Shown here one piece after another: positions 40,847-52,717 of a stretch of DNA of 64,000 bases. The DNA is taken from contig NC_054700.1 in the NCBI RefSeq assembly GCF_016097555.1, positions 53,875,701-53,939,700 of the forward strand, written 5' to 3'. Numbering within the stretch: position 1 is the stretch's first letter; every line of letters starts with the position of its first letter. The notes beneath the pieces are model-generated. The model did not search any database. It saw nothing but the letters and a program-made list of their open reading frames with translations, and was not told where the DNA came from. The stretch is from Gigantopelta aegis. Its lineage: Eukaryota; Mollusca; Gastropoda; Neomphalida; Peltospiridae. Both the position numbers and the translations under genes were made by a program.

Positions 40847-43596
40847 CAACGGTCAGGCATGATGCTTTCCAGTCAGCTGTATCCAATATTCGGGGGGGGG
40901 GGGGGGGGGGGGGGGGGGGTTGTGAAGATGTAATCATTGTTTTTTTGTTTTGTTTTTGATTGTAAGGTACTGTGGAAAATGCTTGTTTGGTGATTCTGTG
41001 TATCTGGAGAACGTCTGGGTTTTGGGTTTTTTCTTCTGCTGTGTGTAGAGATTGTGTACGTACAGGCATTAATTTGCAGTCTTTGTCTTTGAATGCTTAG
41101 AAGTTGAGTGCATCATTAAATAAAACATTTCTTTCTTTGTATGCTTATACATAATCAGAGTTATATGTTGTAATGAAAATTGGTGGCAATTAAGCTATCA
41201 GAAAATAGTGTGTTAGTTGAACATGCAGAAGTTCATACCGATGGATACAAATAAGGGATCTTACATTTTTATTCAATTATATACTAGTCACAAGAAGCCA
41301 ATTCGCTGTGCCAGTGGTATGGAAATGCTTTTGTAGTTGGACGACAGAATGGCTTACTTGCAGGCATCTCTCTATTTGTCTCGTGGATATGCTATCATTC
41401 AGACATGGCAGAGATCGACCACAGTCCAGAATGCTCAGTTTACGTTTTGGTGGCATGGTTATCTGAAGCCAGATTGCATAGATATTTATATTTTACATGC
41501 ACCATGCAGTTTTCAGGCAGGTTCTGTGCTTTAATTTTTTAATGCATTTGCCGTATGTTTTCTACTGACAACCAAACAAGCTGTGAGTAAAAGGCTCATG
41601 TACATGCAATCTGAAATGATTTATTCAACTCTGTAAACTACTTTTCACTACCTATCACCGCCCCTGATTATTATTTTTATTTTTATTAAGTAAAATTCGA
41701 CACTTGTTGTGACTGGTATAGTTTTTATGATCATACAGCATGTGGTGGTAGCAGCCAAAACCCTCATCCATAGTCAGTGTGTCAGGAAATTAATCATGTT
41801 ACATTCAATCCTATATTAACCATTGGTATTTTACACAGACATTTGTTTTTCAACTTAGCCTGACCTCAAACACATGGCATTTTCCACCCACTTAAAAAGA
41901 CTGGTCCAAACATCTTAACAGTCAATGGGATGGCGTAAAATCTTCCAATGAATCCACTGCTTCCTGTTCTGGTCATGTGACTGAAGCTTCCTTCTTTGTC
42001 CTTCGCTCGTATGGACCAGACATCTTTTCTTTTCTCTTGTAAAATCTAAGCCAACCAAACGATCCAGTGTTTTACATACTGTATTAATGCTCTAGTGGTG
42101 TTGTTAAACCTTTGTTTTTTAGCTAAACTATGTTAGTGAGTTAACAATACCATGTGTTCCCTTATTTCCAGTTGTACCGAGTATATTGTATACTAGTAAC
42201 TGATCTGTGATTAAATAATCAACTGAAATGTTTACACAGTGACTATATATTTATCAATATATATCATTTGATAATGGAATTTCTTTTAAATCATTGACTG
42301 ATGACTAGAGATATGTGATGGAGGGGGGGGGGGGGGGGGGGGGGGGTATAAAGGGGGAGTAGTATGGTTGCATCTCTTGTCAAATGAAATTTCATGTAGG
42401 TTTTGGAGTAAATCGGATATAAAAACTGTAGCAATTTTGGAATGTGTTTTAGGCAAAACCAGTAATACCTCCATATAATATGAATAAGTCACATGCCTAT
42501 AAGCCAAATGGGTGGGGACGTTGGGGGTAGGATGGGTAAGGATTGGATCTCATGGTTTTCATATATTATTAACAACACATTCCATCTCTCCTATTACTTA
42601 AACAAAGTGAAATAGTGAACTATAGCTGCTGTCATTTTTTGTCACAGGTTCTGATTGTCAGCTCTTGATATTTTGTGTAAATTATACAATGTTACAACAA
42701 TTACCATAATAACTGAAGCATTATTAATGTATATTCATGTATACCTGTAGGCCTACACATGTATATATATATATGTATATATTCTCCTAAAAGTTGTAAC
42801 AGATTTAATACATGTGACAGCTGACGGTGTAAATTCAGTATTCCAGAAAAATTGTATACATAGCTCACAATGCAGGATTTTCTTTTTTGTCAATTTTCAG
42901 ACGATTTTTCAAAATTAATTATTTTTTTAAAATAGTAATTTTAGCTAAATTTTATTGGCCATATACAGGTAATTTTTTAATCAATTTTATTTTTGTCACC
43001 AAATTTACATACAAATTAGGCAACTGATATTGTGTAACTAACATTTTCAGCTACATGATAATTGTATGGTTACGTAGCTAAACTGATTTAATAGGCGTGT
43101 TTTCACCGATTTAATATGACAGTGAAACATATAGCAAGTAATTTCTGGACCAATAAATGTTGTTGCTATTATTTTATTTTAATATTGTTATTATTTATTG
43201 TTATTATTATTAGGGTTTTTTTTGTGTGTTTTTTTAAGAATATCATACCATTTTCACTTTGATCAGGTATAACGTGAATAATACATTAATTTTTGAAGTT
43301 TTTTCTTCATTCATATTTTTGAAATATATATGTAAGGCCTGAAAGAAAATGTTTCCAGGATTTGCTGAAACAAAATCGATACAGTTGATATAGGCTTTTT
43401 TTCCTTTTTAAACTACATTTTTACTCTTTTTACCTGCATAGTAACAAAAAAAAATAATAATAAAATAATACATTAATTTTTTTAGGGTGTGGTAATTTTT
43501 TTCTAGGTAGGGTCAGGTTCCTGGAAACACATTTTTTTAAAGAGCCTAATAGTAATACTATAAAGTAGATATTTGTCTCACATTAGAAAATTTCAT
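40847..43596. other. PGPEP1 3' region, no further gene recognised
   Basis: Holds G28 (40892-40919) and a family A SINE tail on plus (41098-41140, GTTGAGTGCATCATTAAATA) that supplies an AATAAA usable for 3'-end formation. It also holds the dispersed repeat shared with 5645-5850 (41540-41745), a family B SINE tail on plus (42086-42122, GCTCTAGTGGTGTTGTTAAA) and G24 (42323-42346). The rest is AT-rich, with no coding seen. Confidence 0.55.
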
Positions 43597-43672
43597 TTAC
43601 CATAGTTTGACACCCAATTAGCCAATGTATTTTTTGTGCTGGGGTGTCGTTAAACATCTATTCCATTCAATT
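43597..43672 (+). mobile_element. SINE, family C tail fragment
   Basis: ACCATAGTTTGACACCCAAT.. TTTTTTGTGCTGGGGTGTCG.. TTAAACATCTATTCCATTC. Only the 3' tail is present. Confidence 0.75.
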
Positions 43673-43873
43673 CAATTCCACTTTAGTAAACTGTGACTCG
43701 TATTCCTCATGATCATTATATCTGGTGTCGACTGAGACTGAGCGAGCTAAAGGGGTAACTACAAAGTTTTACATAGTATTTGTCAGCTTTGATATTACTG
43801 GAGAAAACCCACTTCACCATTGAACATGTTGTAAACATTAGCTATCCCCAGCAGTTGATATGTGTACAAAGTA

Positions 43874-44447
43874 AAGTGAAACCCCTGAAAACGTGACGAG
43901 CTGTATTTTGGAATTCCCTTAAACAAATGTTTTATGTTCTTCCCAGTTCAGTTTTAAAGGGACAGACCCATTGTTAAACACTAAGGTATATTTTTCACCT
44001 AGACCTTAGTTTTAACCTGTAAAAATGGACACTAAGTTTGGTTAATTTACAAACATGTAACAAATTTGGATACAACAGAGTGAAACCAGAGTCTGATGTT
44101 GAAATACCCATTAAAAATAGATTAAACGCGACTACATAACCATTACTTCTCAGACGCACGTGCATTTTTTAAAATATGAAAAATGCATTTTGTGGGACTA
44201 GTCACACCAGGATGACCAGAAACACTTTGGTTGTACGAAAATGGATAATCTAAACAATAAAATATAAGTAATGTTTGAGTTTAGTTATCATGAACGGCTC
44301 TAATAGTGAAAAATATGCTGTAGTGTTTAAAAACTAGGGTCTGTCCTTTAAATATCGGTACAGAACCTCCCTAAACAGGATCAATTTTCCTTAAAAGCAG
44401 ACTTGTTGTTTAGTTCTGTCAGGGTCCAGTTTAGAGGAGTTTCACTG
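43874..44447. mobile_element. CAGTGAAACC-type MITE, copy 1, interrupted by the MITE at 43953-44352
   Basis: Outer ends TA-AAGTGAAACCCCTG and GAGTTTCACTG-TA mirror each other and match the intact copy at 52463-52621. Interior GTCCAGTTTAGAGG and CTCCCTAAACAGGATC correspond to the other copy's TCTCTAAACCGGAC. Confidence 0.75.
43953..44352. mobile_element. piggyBac-like MITE (TTAA target), GGGACAGACCC ends
   Basis: Ends TTTTAAAGGGACAGACCC and GGGTCTGTCCTTTAAA. Removing it restores the TTTAAATATC of the outer element, so TTAA is the duplicated target. About 400 bp, no transposase. TTAA targets are characteristic of piggyBac. Confidence 0.82.
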
Positions 44448-44616
44448 TAGTAGATCTAGTTTTATTTTTAAACTTGCTAACCGTAGTTTCAAAAACAAAA
44501 CAAAAATTATTTTGAGCTATTCTTTTTTTAACTGTTAACTTATTCATTACTTACAGATTTTTTTAACTAAATTATAAATGTTCGGAGCAAATTCAGTGAG
44601 TTTTTGGTGGTTGTAG

Positions 44617-45298
44617 TCATAAGCGTATGACACAGGGGGCAGGTGGGGGGGGGGGGGCAGCGCCTCCCCTAGCACTGGAGCAAAATTACCTCAAATTCGG
44701 GCAAAAATCATAGAGATATTTGTGCAAAACATGCTAACCTGAGACCATTTTACCATGTATTTCCATCATTTTACCCACAAAATTAGTTGTAATTAATGTA
44801 AAATTGCATAGTTGTTCGTTTGCAACCATACATGTATATGGCTGTTTGGTAAAGTTTGTTTTGTTTAATGACACCACTAGAGCACGTTGATTTATTAATC
44901 ATTGGCTATTGGATGTCAAACACTGGTAATTCTGACTCATAGTCAGTAGAGGAAACCTGCTACGTTTTTCTTAATGCCGCAAGGGATCTTTTATATTTTA
45001 TATATTTCCCACAGACAGGAAAAAACATACCACAGCCTTTGACCAGTTGTGGTGCACTGGTTGGAACGAGAAAAAACTCAATCAGTTGAACAGATCCACC
45101 GAGGTGGTTCAATCCAGCGATGCCAGCACCTTGAGTGAGTGCTCAACCGACTGAGCCAAATCCCGCTCCTTAGCTGTTTGATAGCAATGCTAATATGAAT
45201 AAATGTTGTTATCCAGATAGGGGCATTTTCATTTAATTTGGGCAGAAACCAGCCTGCATGACCCCCTACCAAAATGGGAACCTGTACGCCTAGGGTTG
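44617..45298. mobile_element. MITE-like element with GCGTA(C/T) ends, interrupted by a SINE
   Basis: Left TAGTCATAAGCGTATGACAC.. GGGGGCAGG; right TGCATGACCCCCTACC.. GTACGCCTAGGGTTG. The ends are loosely inverted (ATAAGCGTA / TACGCCTA). A G-rich run lies at 44645-44657. The interior is split by the SINE at 44852. Confidence 0.5.
44852..45172 (-). mobile_element. SINE, family B body with a different tRNA head
   Basis: Tail and body are family B, but the head differs. On the minus strand it reads GCGGGATTTGGCTCAGTCGG (box A) and GGATTGAACCACC (box B region) instead of the usual GTAGCCCAGTGGTAAAG. Flanked by GCTGTTTGGTA and GCTGTTTGATA, an 11-bp target duplication with one mismatch. Confidence 0.8.
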
Positions 45299-46644
45299 CA
45301 GTAGCTCAAACTGGATACAAGTAAAATAAATAGTATCCCTGAAACTAGAAATACATACATGTAGTATCTTGGGCTTTAAATTTTATTTAGAATATTATAC
45401 TAATAGTAACTGCATGTGACCCATCAAATTAGGTTTATCCACCTCTATCATATATTATCAGATATAATTTTACCCTTGTTGCCTTTTTGTTTTTAGTGAT
45501 CCCATCAAATTAGTTCATTCACCTCTAACAAGTACTGTACATGTAAATCATAAAGTATTAACTCTCTTAAAATATAGCGAAATCCAAATATATTAGTGAC
45601 ATATTAGTGACATAAAACTTTACTGAGGTTGTCATATCAGGAACTTAAAAACCCCCAGCTAAAATAATACTTTTTATAATTGTTTAAGTTACGCAGCTTA
45701 TGCAGAGAACTTAAGTTATAGTCCGTCCCACAGGGATCACATTTTTATCATACTATGTAATTCACTACAGGTTATTTATTTCCAAGCCAATTGATTTGTA
45801 AATGGCACACACAAATTGTATTTCTTTGTTATTTCCAAAACACTTACTTTTCTTCTTACGTCAAACTAAACTGAAATTATGTACAAAAAACTATTTTAAT
45901 AGAATGATGAGACGGACTGTAGGTGAAAAATGTGCAGTATAATGTGCCATATGCTGATAAACTATTTTTGTTTGCTATCCTATTGGTTTAATCAACATGA
46001 TGTATAGACATTTATGTGTGTTCAGTTAATCACTGATAAAACAATTTACACAAACGGTTTTTTTTTTAACATCTATTGTAAGTCTGTTTAAATTTAGCAT
46101 CATGAAATATTAGTGTCTTGTACGCCCTCTCTAACGTTTTATGCTCACTAACATTTCCTGATTTACAGTATTGACATTATAATTTTACCCTTGTTGCCTT
46201 TCGGGTTTTCATTCTTAACACATTGTGCCTACACTTAAGTTTCCAAAACACCAAATGTTCAGTTGTGGCTCTTACATGTATGTGCTTTGTCACAAACTGG
46301 TGTTGTCTAGTAACGTCAAGCTGCATAGAATACATCTACATACATACATACATATATCTACATATATACATGTGTATGTACATATATATATATATAAATC
46401 CAAATTCTCAATGTTTAGTAAGTATTTTGAAAATGTGACATTCATTGATTATATGTCTGAATTAATATGTTCCCCCATGGGAATGGATAAATTGTTTTTT
46501 TTAATAAGAACAATTTAAAAAAACACATTACAAGCTTAAAAATCTGAGACCATGAACTTTCAACTCGTAGCTAGCTACACATATGGCCGAATTTACAAAA
46601 GGATTTTTTTTTAGATGCATGGTCTTAAAACATGGACAAAATAT

Positions 46645-46645
<1 letters not shown>
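45299..46645. other. non-genic; MITE copy at 45719-45921
   Basis: The MITE (TATAGTCCGTCC.. / ..GACGGACTGTA) is the second copy of the 38442 element. A (TACA)n/(TA)n tract lies at 46335-46395. CTTGTTGCCTTT(T/C).G.TTTT recurs at 45476 and 46191, another small duplication. No gene seen. Confidence 0.55.
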
Positions 46646-46683
<38 letters not shown>

Positions 46684-46822
46684 GTGTGGCTGTGTGTGTG
46701 TCTGTGTATGTGTGTCTGTGTCTGTGTGTGTGCATGCATTGTGTTGTGTGCGTGTGTCTGTGTCCATGCGTGTGCGTGTGTGTCCATGCGTGTGTGTCCA
46801 TGCGTGTGCGTGCGTGTCGCAT
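46646..46822. repeat. (GT)n/(GTGTGC)n/(TGTCCATGCG) microsatellite
   Basis: GT-rich simple repeat with interruptions. Makes Cys/Val and His/Thr open frames on both strands that are not genes. Confidence 0.95.
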
Positions 46823-47289
46823 ACAGCTGAACACCTTTGTTTATTGTACATTGATTTATTAACATGACTGTTATAAGTTTTAGAAAGTTCCATGTAACTA
46901 GATAAATAGGTTTTGTAAATTCAGCCTCATAACTTACTTTTTTTTTAGATCTTTTATGCCATGAATAATTTAAGAACATGTAAGACTTTAAACACATTTA
47001 ATAAGTACAGCACACTTTTAGCCCAGCCATAAAGTATGGATCTTGCTGGGACCTGGTCTTCAATATCCTTGTTAAATTCACATTGTGTGTATTCTGGTCA
47101 GACTGTATACCCTTTTAAAGGAGTATGCTTATACATATCACTTTTTATCAGCCGATTTTGTTTATTTTTCTGTTGCCGATATTGTTTTAAGACCACAATG
47201 GTTGTGGTTGTATGAGATTTTTGTCCTGCAATATATATTTTTTCCTGATGTTTATTTTGTCAGTGAGCATTCCATATGATTATGTCATA
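46823..47289. other. non-genic, nothing recognised
   Basis: AT-rich single-copy-looking sequence. No gene, array or element identified. Confidence 0.4.
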
Positions 47290-47629
47290 TTAAAGGCATA
47301 TTGTCACAGACCACGGACCTATTTAATGGTCTAACCAAGTATTACCTGAACAAAAATTTGATTTGTCCCTAAATGTACTTTATTCAACCATCTTCATAAT
47401 CACCATACTCATTTATTAATGACATTTTGTAAAAATAATTGAATTATGGCAATGGTCCATAATTCAAAAACTAAAATTGCCAAGAGGGATGACATGGATT
47501 TCACTCCATCATGGTTCAGTTACGGTGATGTGATAGCTAGATTTGGTTTCCAACAATTAATGTATTTTTATTTTTATTATCCATTTTTAGAGAAATAAGG
47601 CTCTTAAATCGGTGACAGTATGCCTTTAA
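47290..47629. mobile_element. piggyBac-like MITE (TTAA target), AGGCATA(T/C)TGTCAC ends
   Basis: Left TTAAAGGCATATTGTCAC; right GTGACAGTATGCCTTTAA. TTAA lies at both edges. 340 bp, no transposase. Its ends differ from those of the 43953 element, so it is a second TTAA family. Confidence 0.85.
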
Positions 47630-48062
47630 CCTGTATGGTGAATCCAGTATGTTACTGGCCGTGTAATACAATAAAAAAGTGTACAAATATGTTCCTCGTG
47701 TTTATTGTTTATATTATTTGGGTTCACAGTATCCTCAGAAATAAAAAAGCATAGATTCAGAATTTTAAAAAATATTGGTCCTCCCTGAAAAGCTGCTATT
47801 ATGCTCTCCCTCCTGCCCCCCCCCCCCCCCCCCCCCCAATAAAAACAAAGGGTCCACTAAATGACATCAGTAAGGTTAATTCCTGGCTACAGATTTTTGA
47901 AGCTATCTTTGAGCTACATGTACAGTACATATCATAATACCATCGTACTTTACAACACACAGCTCAGTGATGTCATAGTCGACGGTTTTATAGTATCATA
48001 GTACTAAGATGGCTTCAAAAATACAGGTTCAGGAACATTAGTTTTACACATGAAAGAAAAGC
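47630..48062. other. non-genic; C22 run
   Basis: C22 at 47816-47837. No gene recognised. Confidence 0.5.
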
Positions 48063-48416
48063 AGACATATTGTTAAAGACACCCCAGAACATTTTAAACT
48101 ACAGCAATTTGATCTCTTATAGCGACACTTGATCGAGAGAAAAGTCTCCTGCCACACCAGCTGCAGTACTGCTACTAAAGCCTGTAGAGGATCTTTTACA
48201 TGCACTTTCCCATAGGCATCACAGTACATACCATTACCTTTGATGTACCATCCAGCCAGTGCACCACGACTGGCATATCAAAGGCTGTTTTATCTACTAC
48301 CGTCTGTGGGATGGTGCATATAAAAGAACTCTTGCTGCCAATCAAAAAGAGTAGCTCATGAAGTGGCGATATCGGGTTTCCTCTCTCTATACGTGTGGTT
48401 CTTAACCATATGTCTG
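48063..48416. mobile_element. two truncated SINEs joined head to head
   Basis: 48063-48245 is a minus-strand SINE with a family C-like tail (AAAGACACCCCAGAACATTT) and a degraded body. 48250-48416 is a plus-strand family A body (CCAGCCAGTGCACCACGACT.. to ..CCATATGTCTGAAA) without head or tail end. Their body sequences are inverted relative to each other around 48247. Confidence 0.75.
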
Positions 48417-48417
48417 A

Positions 48418-48738
48418 AAGGGGTGAGACGTAGCCCAGTGGTACAGCATTCGCTCGATGTGCAGTCTGTGTGGGAGCGATCCCAGTCGGTGGGCTCATTG
48501 GGCTTTCTCTCGTTCCAGCCAGTGCACCACGACTGGTATATTAAAGGCTGTGATATGTACTATCCTGTGTGGGATGGTGCATATAAAAGATCCCTTGCGG
48601 CTAATCGGAAAGAGTAGCCCATGAAGTGGCGACAGCGGGTTTCCTCTGTGTGGTCCTTAACCATACGTCCGATGCGATATAACCATAAATAAAATGTGTT
48701 GAGTGTGTCGTTAAAATAAAACACGTCTTTCTTTCTTT
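48418..48738 (+). mobile_element. SINE, family A, full length on plus strand
   Basis: Head GAGACGTAGCCCAGTGGTAC (box A) and GGGAGCGATCCC (box B), the body, and tail GTGTTGAGTGTGTCGTTAAA, ATAAAACACGTCTTTCTTTC. Confidence 0.93.
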
Positions 48739-48895
48739 CCATGTCCGACGCCATATAACCTTAAATAAAATGTGTTGAGCAAGTCGTTAAATAAAACACG
48801 TCTTTCTTTCTTTCCATGTCCGACGCCATTCATGTATAACCTTAAATAGAATGTGTTGAGCGAGTCGTTAAATAAAACATTTCTTTCTTTCTATG
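48739..48895 (+). repeat. two extra tandem copies of the SINE tail
   Basis: ATGTCCGACGCCATATAACC.. GTGTTGAG..GTCGTTAAATAAA..CTTTCTTTC occurs twice more after the complete SINE, giving three tails in a row. The middle tail keeps the CACGTC variant of the first, suggesting local duplication rather than separate insertions. Confidence 0.85.
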
Positions 48896-49019
48896 TACCA
48901 AATGTGAGATACTTTGCAAGATTCCACCCCAACTTTGAGAGTTATCAGTCCTATCCATGACACCTCAAGTGAGTGGTTCCACTACCGAGATACATCCCCC
49001 ACCCTTATTACATAATTAG

Positions 49020-49335
49020 GAAGAAAGGAAGGTTTTATTTAATAAAGCATTCAGCACATTTTAAGTACGGTTATACGACATGGTTTTTGACATCCAATAG
49101 CCGATGATTAATAAATCAATGTGTTCTAGTGGTGTCGTTAAACAAAACAAACTGCCAGACATATGGTTACGGGCCAAACAGATAATGAGAAAGGAAACCT
49201 GCTGCCATCTTGCAATGAGCTACTCTTTACGATTAGCAGCAAGGGACCTTTCATGTGCACCATGCATCACACAGGCAGAATATTACATACCACGGCCATT
49301 GTTAGATTAGTTGTGGAACACTGGCTGGAATAAGA
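49020..49335 (-). mobile_element. SINE, family A (minus) interrupted by a family B tail (plus)
   Basis: Outer: GAAGGTTTTATTTAATAAAG.. CATTTTAAGTACGGTTATA, then the body to GAACACTGGCTGGAATAAG. At about 49085-49152 sits TTTTTGACATCCAATAGCCG.. TCTAGTGGTGTCGTTAAACA, the last 70 nt of a family B SINE. That is a strongly 5'-truncated insertion. Confidence 0.8.
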
Positions 49336-52300
49336 TTAATTATGAAGTTCAGCACCTAATTTGGATATTAGAGGGAACAGTCAAAAGAACGCAAAGTTAA
49401 GTTCCATGCTAAAAGTAAAAGAAAACAACAAAATTATGGTAATGTCATTCTTTTATCGAAAAAACAAGAATAAACAATTGACTGATCGAAAAGATCACCA
49501 TAATTGATATGATTAATATCATAATTAATGTAATAACATATTTAGTGACAAGTTAAAAATTGAATATTATGGACTGAAATGAACACATACATGTATATGT
49601 TGGGAGGTTAAAGCAATGTGTATACTGTTGTCATCCGCTTACAGATGTCCCCTTAAAAACCCACTGAGACACTTCATTTTGTGGAAAAATAAATCTAAAG
49701 AATTTTAGGCTTTTTATTTTATTTATGTTGCATCTTTTCCTAGAAATAATGCAGCCATGGCTGAAGTTCACAGGAATAGTAACACTTAACAGGAATATTC
49801 TATTCACAATATATATATATATGACTATAATTCAATAAATGATCACACCTTAAGTTGGTAAAATTGATATATAAGCTTAAACATTCTTGGGTTTACCAAT
49901 TGTTTTTGAGAAAAACCACATGTATTTATAAACTGGTGTGATTTATAGCTTTTATTATGATAGAAAGCGGTTCAGAAGTTTCTTCCTGAAGTACACATAA
50001 TATATTTATTAAGAAGATTGACAACAATCTTATTACATTCATCAACAACAATAGAAACTGGGTAATATTAGAAAATTTCGGTTTGGTCTAGCACATGTGG
50101 TCAACTCAAACCATCAACACATCCATTCAAGATGGCGTAGGAAACGAGAAGGTCGGGTATAGTCCACCTACATGTAGCTGTTACCTCGGTAACAAGGGGA
50201 CACAACTCGTTACCCTGCCTTAGAGTGGATACACTAGGATACACATGCCCGAACCTCTTTTGGATATAGGCATGTAAATAAAGTAACAGTAATAGGATAC
50301 ACAGTATTGTAGATGCTACAACTAATTGAATAGTATAATATTATACTATATTTTTATTTTTTTGTACAAGAAATGACATCTTCCTACCTTTAACCTGTGA
50401 CACAAGCCCTTATAAAGTAGTGACAAGTTACCAGGTATGTACCATTATAACATTGAAGTTTTAATCATGCAAAGACATACAAGCCTTAAAATAAATATCC
50501 AACTAATCATAAATCTAATGAGAAATCTCTTGGTTTCGTAGTGAAAATATTGGTAAATAGATTAAGATGCACATTCCTTAATATTCAATATGTTTGGAAA
50601 ACAACAATTCATGATCATGATTATGAAAATACATTCAGACAAATAACAATGACTGTTAAACAACCTCTACATACCAAGTTATAACACCTTAAATTATACA
50701 CAATGAGGTTGTACTATTTACAAATATCTTTATAAAATCTATAAAGTTAAATCAATCGAGTCTTACTTTTGGTATGCTGTATATGTATGTATACAATGTA
50801 TATATGAAGGGTCCACGGGAATAATCTATGATGTCTTTTGATATTTTAAGATAACTGAATTTTACAGTTTACAACTCTGCAATGAAGGAATAAATAGACC
50901 TACTAAGCAAGCATGATAAACTAAATTCTTAATAGCATACCATAATTTTAGTTTTTTTAAAATTTTAATGTGTCTTTGTGACCTTGACATACACAACTAT
51001 TATAATTTTATTTGGACATCGCAGGTTATTCCTGTGGACCAATCATAAATATACTGAGGTTATGACGAAACACAACAAAAACCCAGCCCCAAGTCCATCC
51101 AAGTAACATATTGTTTCTGTAGCGTGTGTCATTTTAACATTATAACTGAAAAAAAGAACAAAAAACAAAACATCTCACATTATTTAGATTATCCTCAGCT
51201 ACTGACAGTCGAAAAACATTTCTCAAATCTTTCAATGTTCATAAATGTCATTAAATTTAATTAAATTTATGTTTAAAAAATATTTAATTCTTTCAAAATA
51301 TATTTCTTGTATTCTTTTGTTTCCACTGTATGGAAATGTTATTAAATTTAATAATGTTTTAATAAATACTGTTTAAAAAATAAAATATATATTTCGTAAT
51401 CCATGTGACTTGTACTGACTGGTAGTTACTATAGATTTTGCAACAGTATTGCAAAACATGGACGGAGAGACACAAGAACAGACAGACAGGAAAAAGGAAT
51501 TTAGAAGATGAAGACAACACAGAATTAGAATCGTCAAAGTTATCTCTAAAAGATCAACGGACCTATGCATTTATGACATTTGGCCTTTCATTTAGGACAT
51601 GCATTTGCATTATATTAAGTGCCTTTTATGAACAGGTGGTTGTTATGTATAAGGTGTCATTTAGAGCGACCTGGACTACTATTTTTAGACTTTAATTTTA
51701 ACCATTGGAGTATATATTGTATATAATTAGCATGTCTTTATAACACACCTCCATTTAACGAGGCATAATAAAACAATTTTTAATGGAATTTTAAATGCGT
51801 AATATAATTTACAAAAACAAATTAATAATAGAAAAAATAATAAACAATATAAACAATTTTTTTACTCACACGACAGTTATTATTATTATTATTAGTTATT
51901 ATTATTATTATTATTAGTTATTATTATTATTATTATTATAAACCAATGAAAGAGTTAAGGACTTAGTGCAAAAGTTAATGATGTGGCCATTGCTGGTGAG
52001 AAAAATAATAGCCACATGTATCTCTCGCCTTGATCAAGGCAAAACAAAAATACGAAATTGGAATATAGGCATGCATCTAAATGACAAAACCATTAACATA
52101 TTCAACCTCATCTCTGTACAAGACCGAGTCCAGAAAAGTTTTGATAAGACAAAAATAACAAAACATAACATAAAAATACTGTAACAAAAAAAACAAAAAA
52201 CAAAAAATACAAGAAGACTAGCAAAACACAATGTACAATCAGTACATGGAAGTTCCTGTAAAAAAACAGCACAGGTCAACTTAAAAAGTGTTTAACACAA

Positions 52301-52462
52301 ACATATTTGGGGGGGGGGGGGGGGGGTGTCTTCTTCTTTTAAAACATGGTTTTGAATTCAAATATCATCACAACAGTTAAATCCAATCCACCCACATAAA
52401 TATTTGTAGCACGTAACATCAGTCATTAGGAATGTAACACAATGGTTTATCATATACATGTA
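49336..52462. other. AT-rich non-genic stretch
   Basis: No gene recognised over 3.1 kb. Minor items: (AT)n at 49808-49822, a hairpin-like GTTACCTCGGTAAC near 50183, (TTA)n at 51877-51939, and G18 at 52309-52326. Short open frames (for example 51438-51695) show no family resemblance. Confidence 0.45.
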
Positions 52463-52621
52463 CAGTGAAACCTCGCAAAAGCGGCACCTCTATAAACCAG
52501 AATTCATTCAAAACCGGATGTTTTTCATGATCCCTTTTTAAATATCAGTATAAAACAAAAACTCTCTAAACCGGACATTTTACTTGGTCCCGTGGGTGTC
52601 TGGTTTAGACAGGTTTCACTG
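52463..52621. mobile_element. CAGTGAAACC-type MITE, copy 2 (intact)
   Basis: Ends CAGTGAAACCTCGCAAAAGC and GGTTTAGACAGGTTTCACTG, with TA on both sides. 159 bp, no coding. It serves as the reference for the interrupted copy at 43874-44447. Confidence 0.85.
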
Positions 52622-52717
52622 TATGTGAAAATATTGGTGAAATAAAGTGATATCAGCCACTAGTGAAAATAACACCCGTTTTGCTATAAGAATATTATTA
52701 TCACTACAAAGAGCTAA

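Noticed and set aside
46528-46997. His/Thr-rich and Cys/Val-rich frames up to 128 codons
   Set aside because: Translations of a (GT)n-type microsatellite.
51438-51695. 85-codon plus-strand frame MQQYCKTWTERHKNRQ..
   Set aside because: Mixed charged start then hydrophobic AT-rich tail, no family resemblance, no splice partners.
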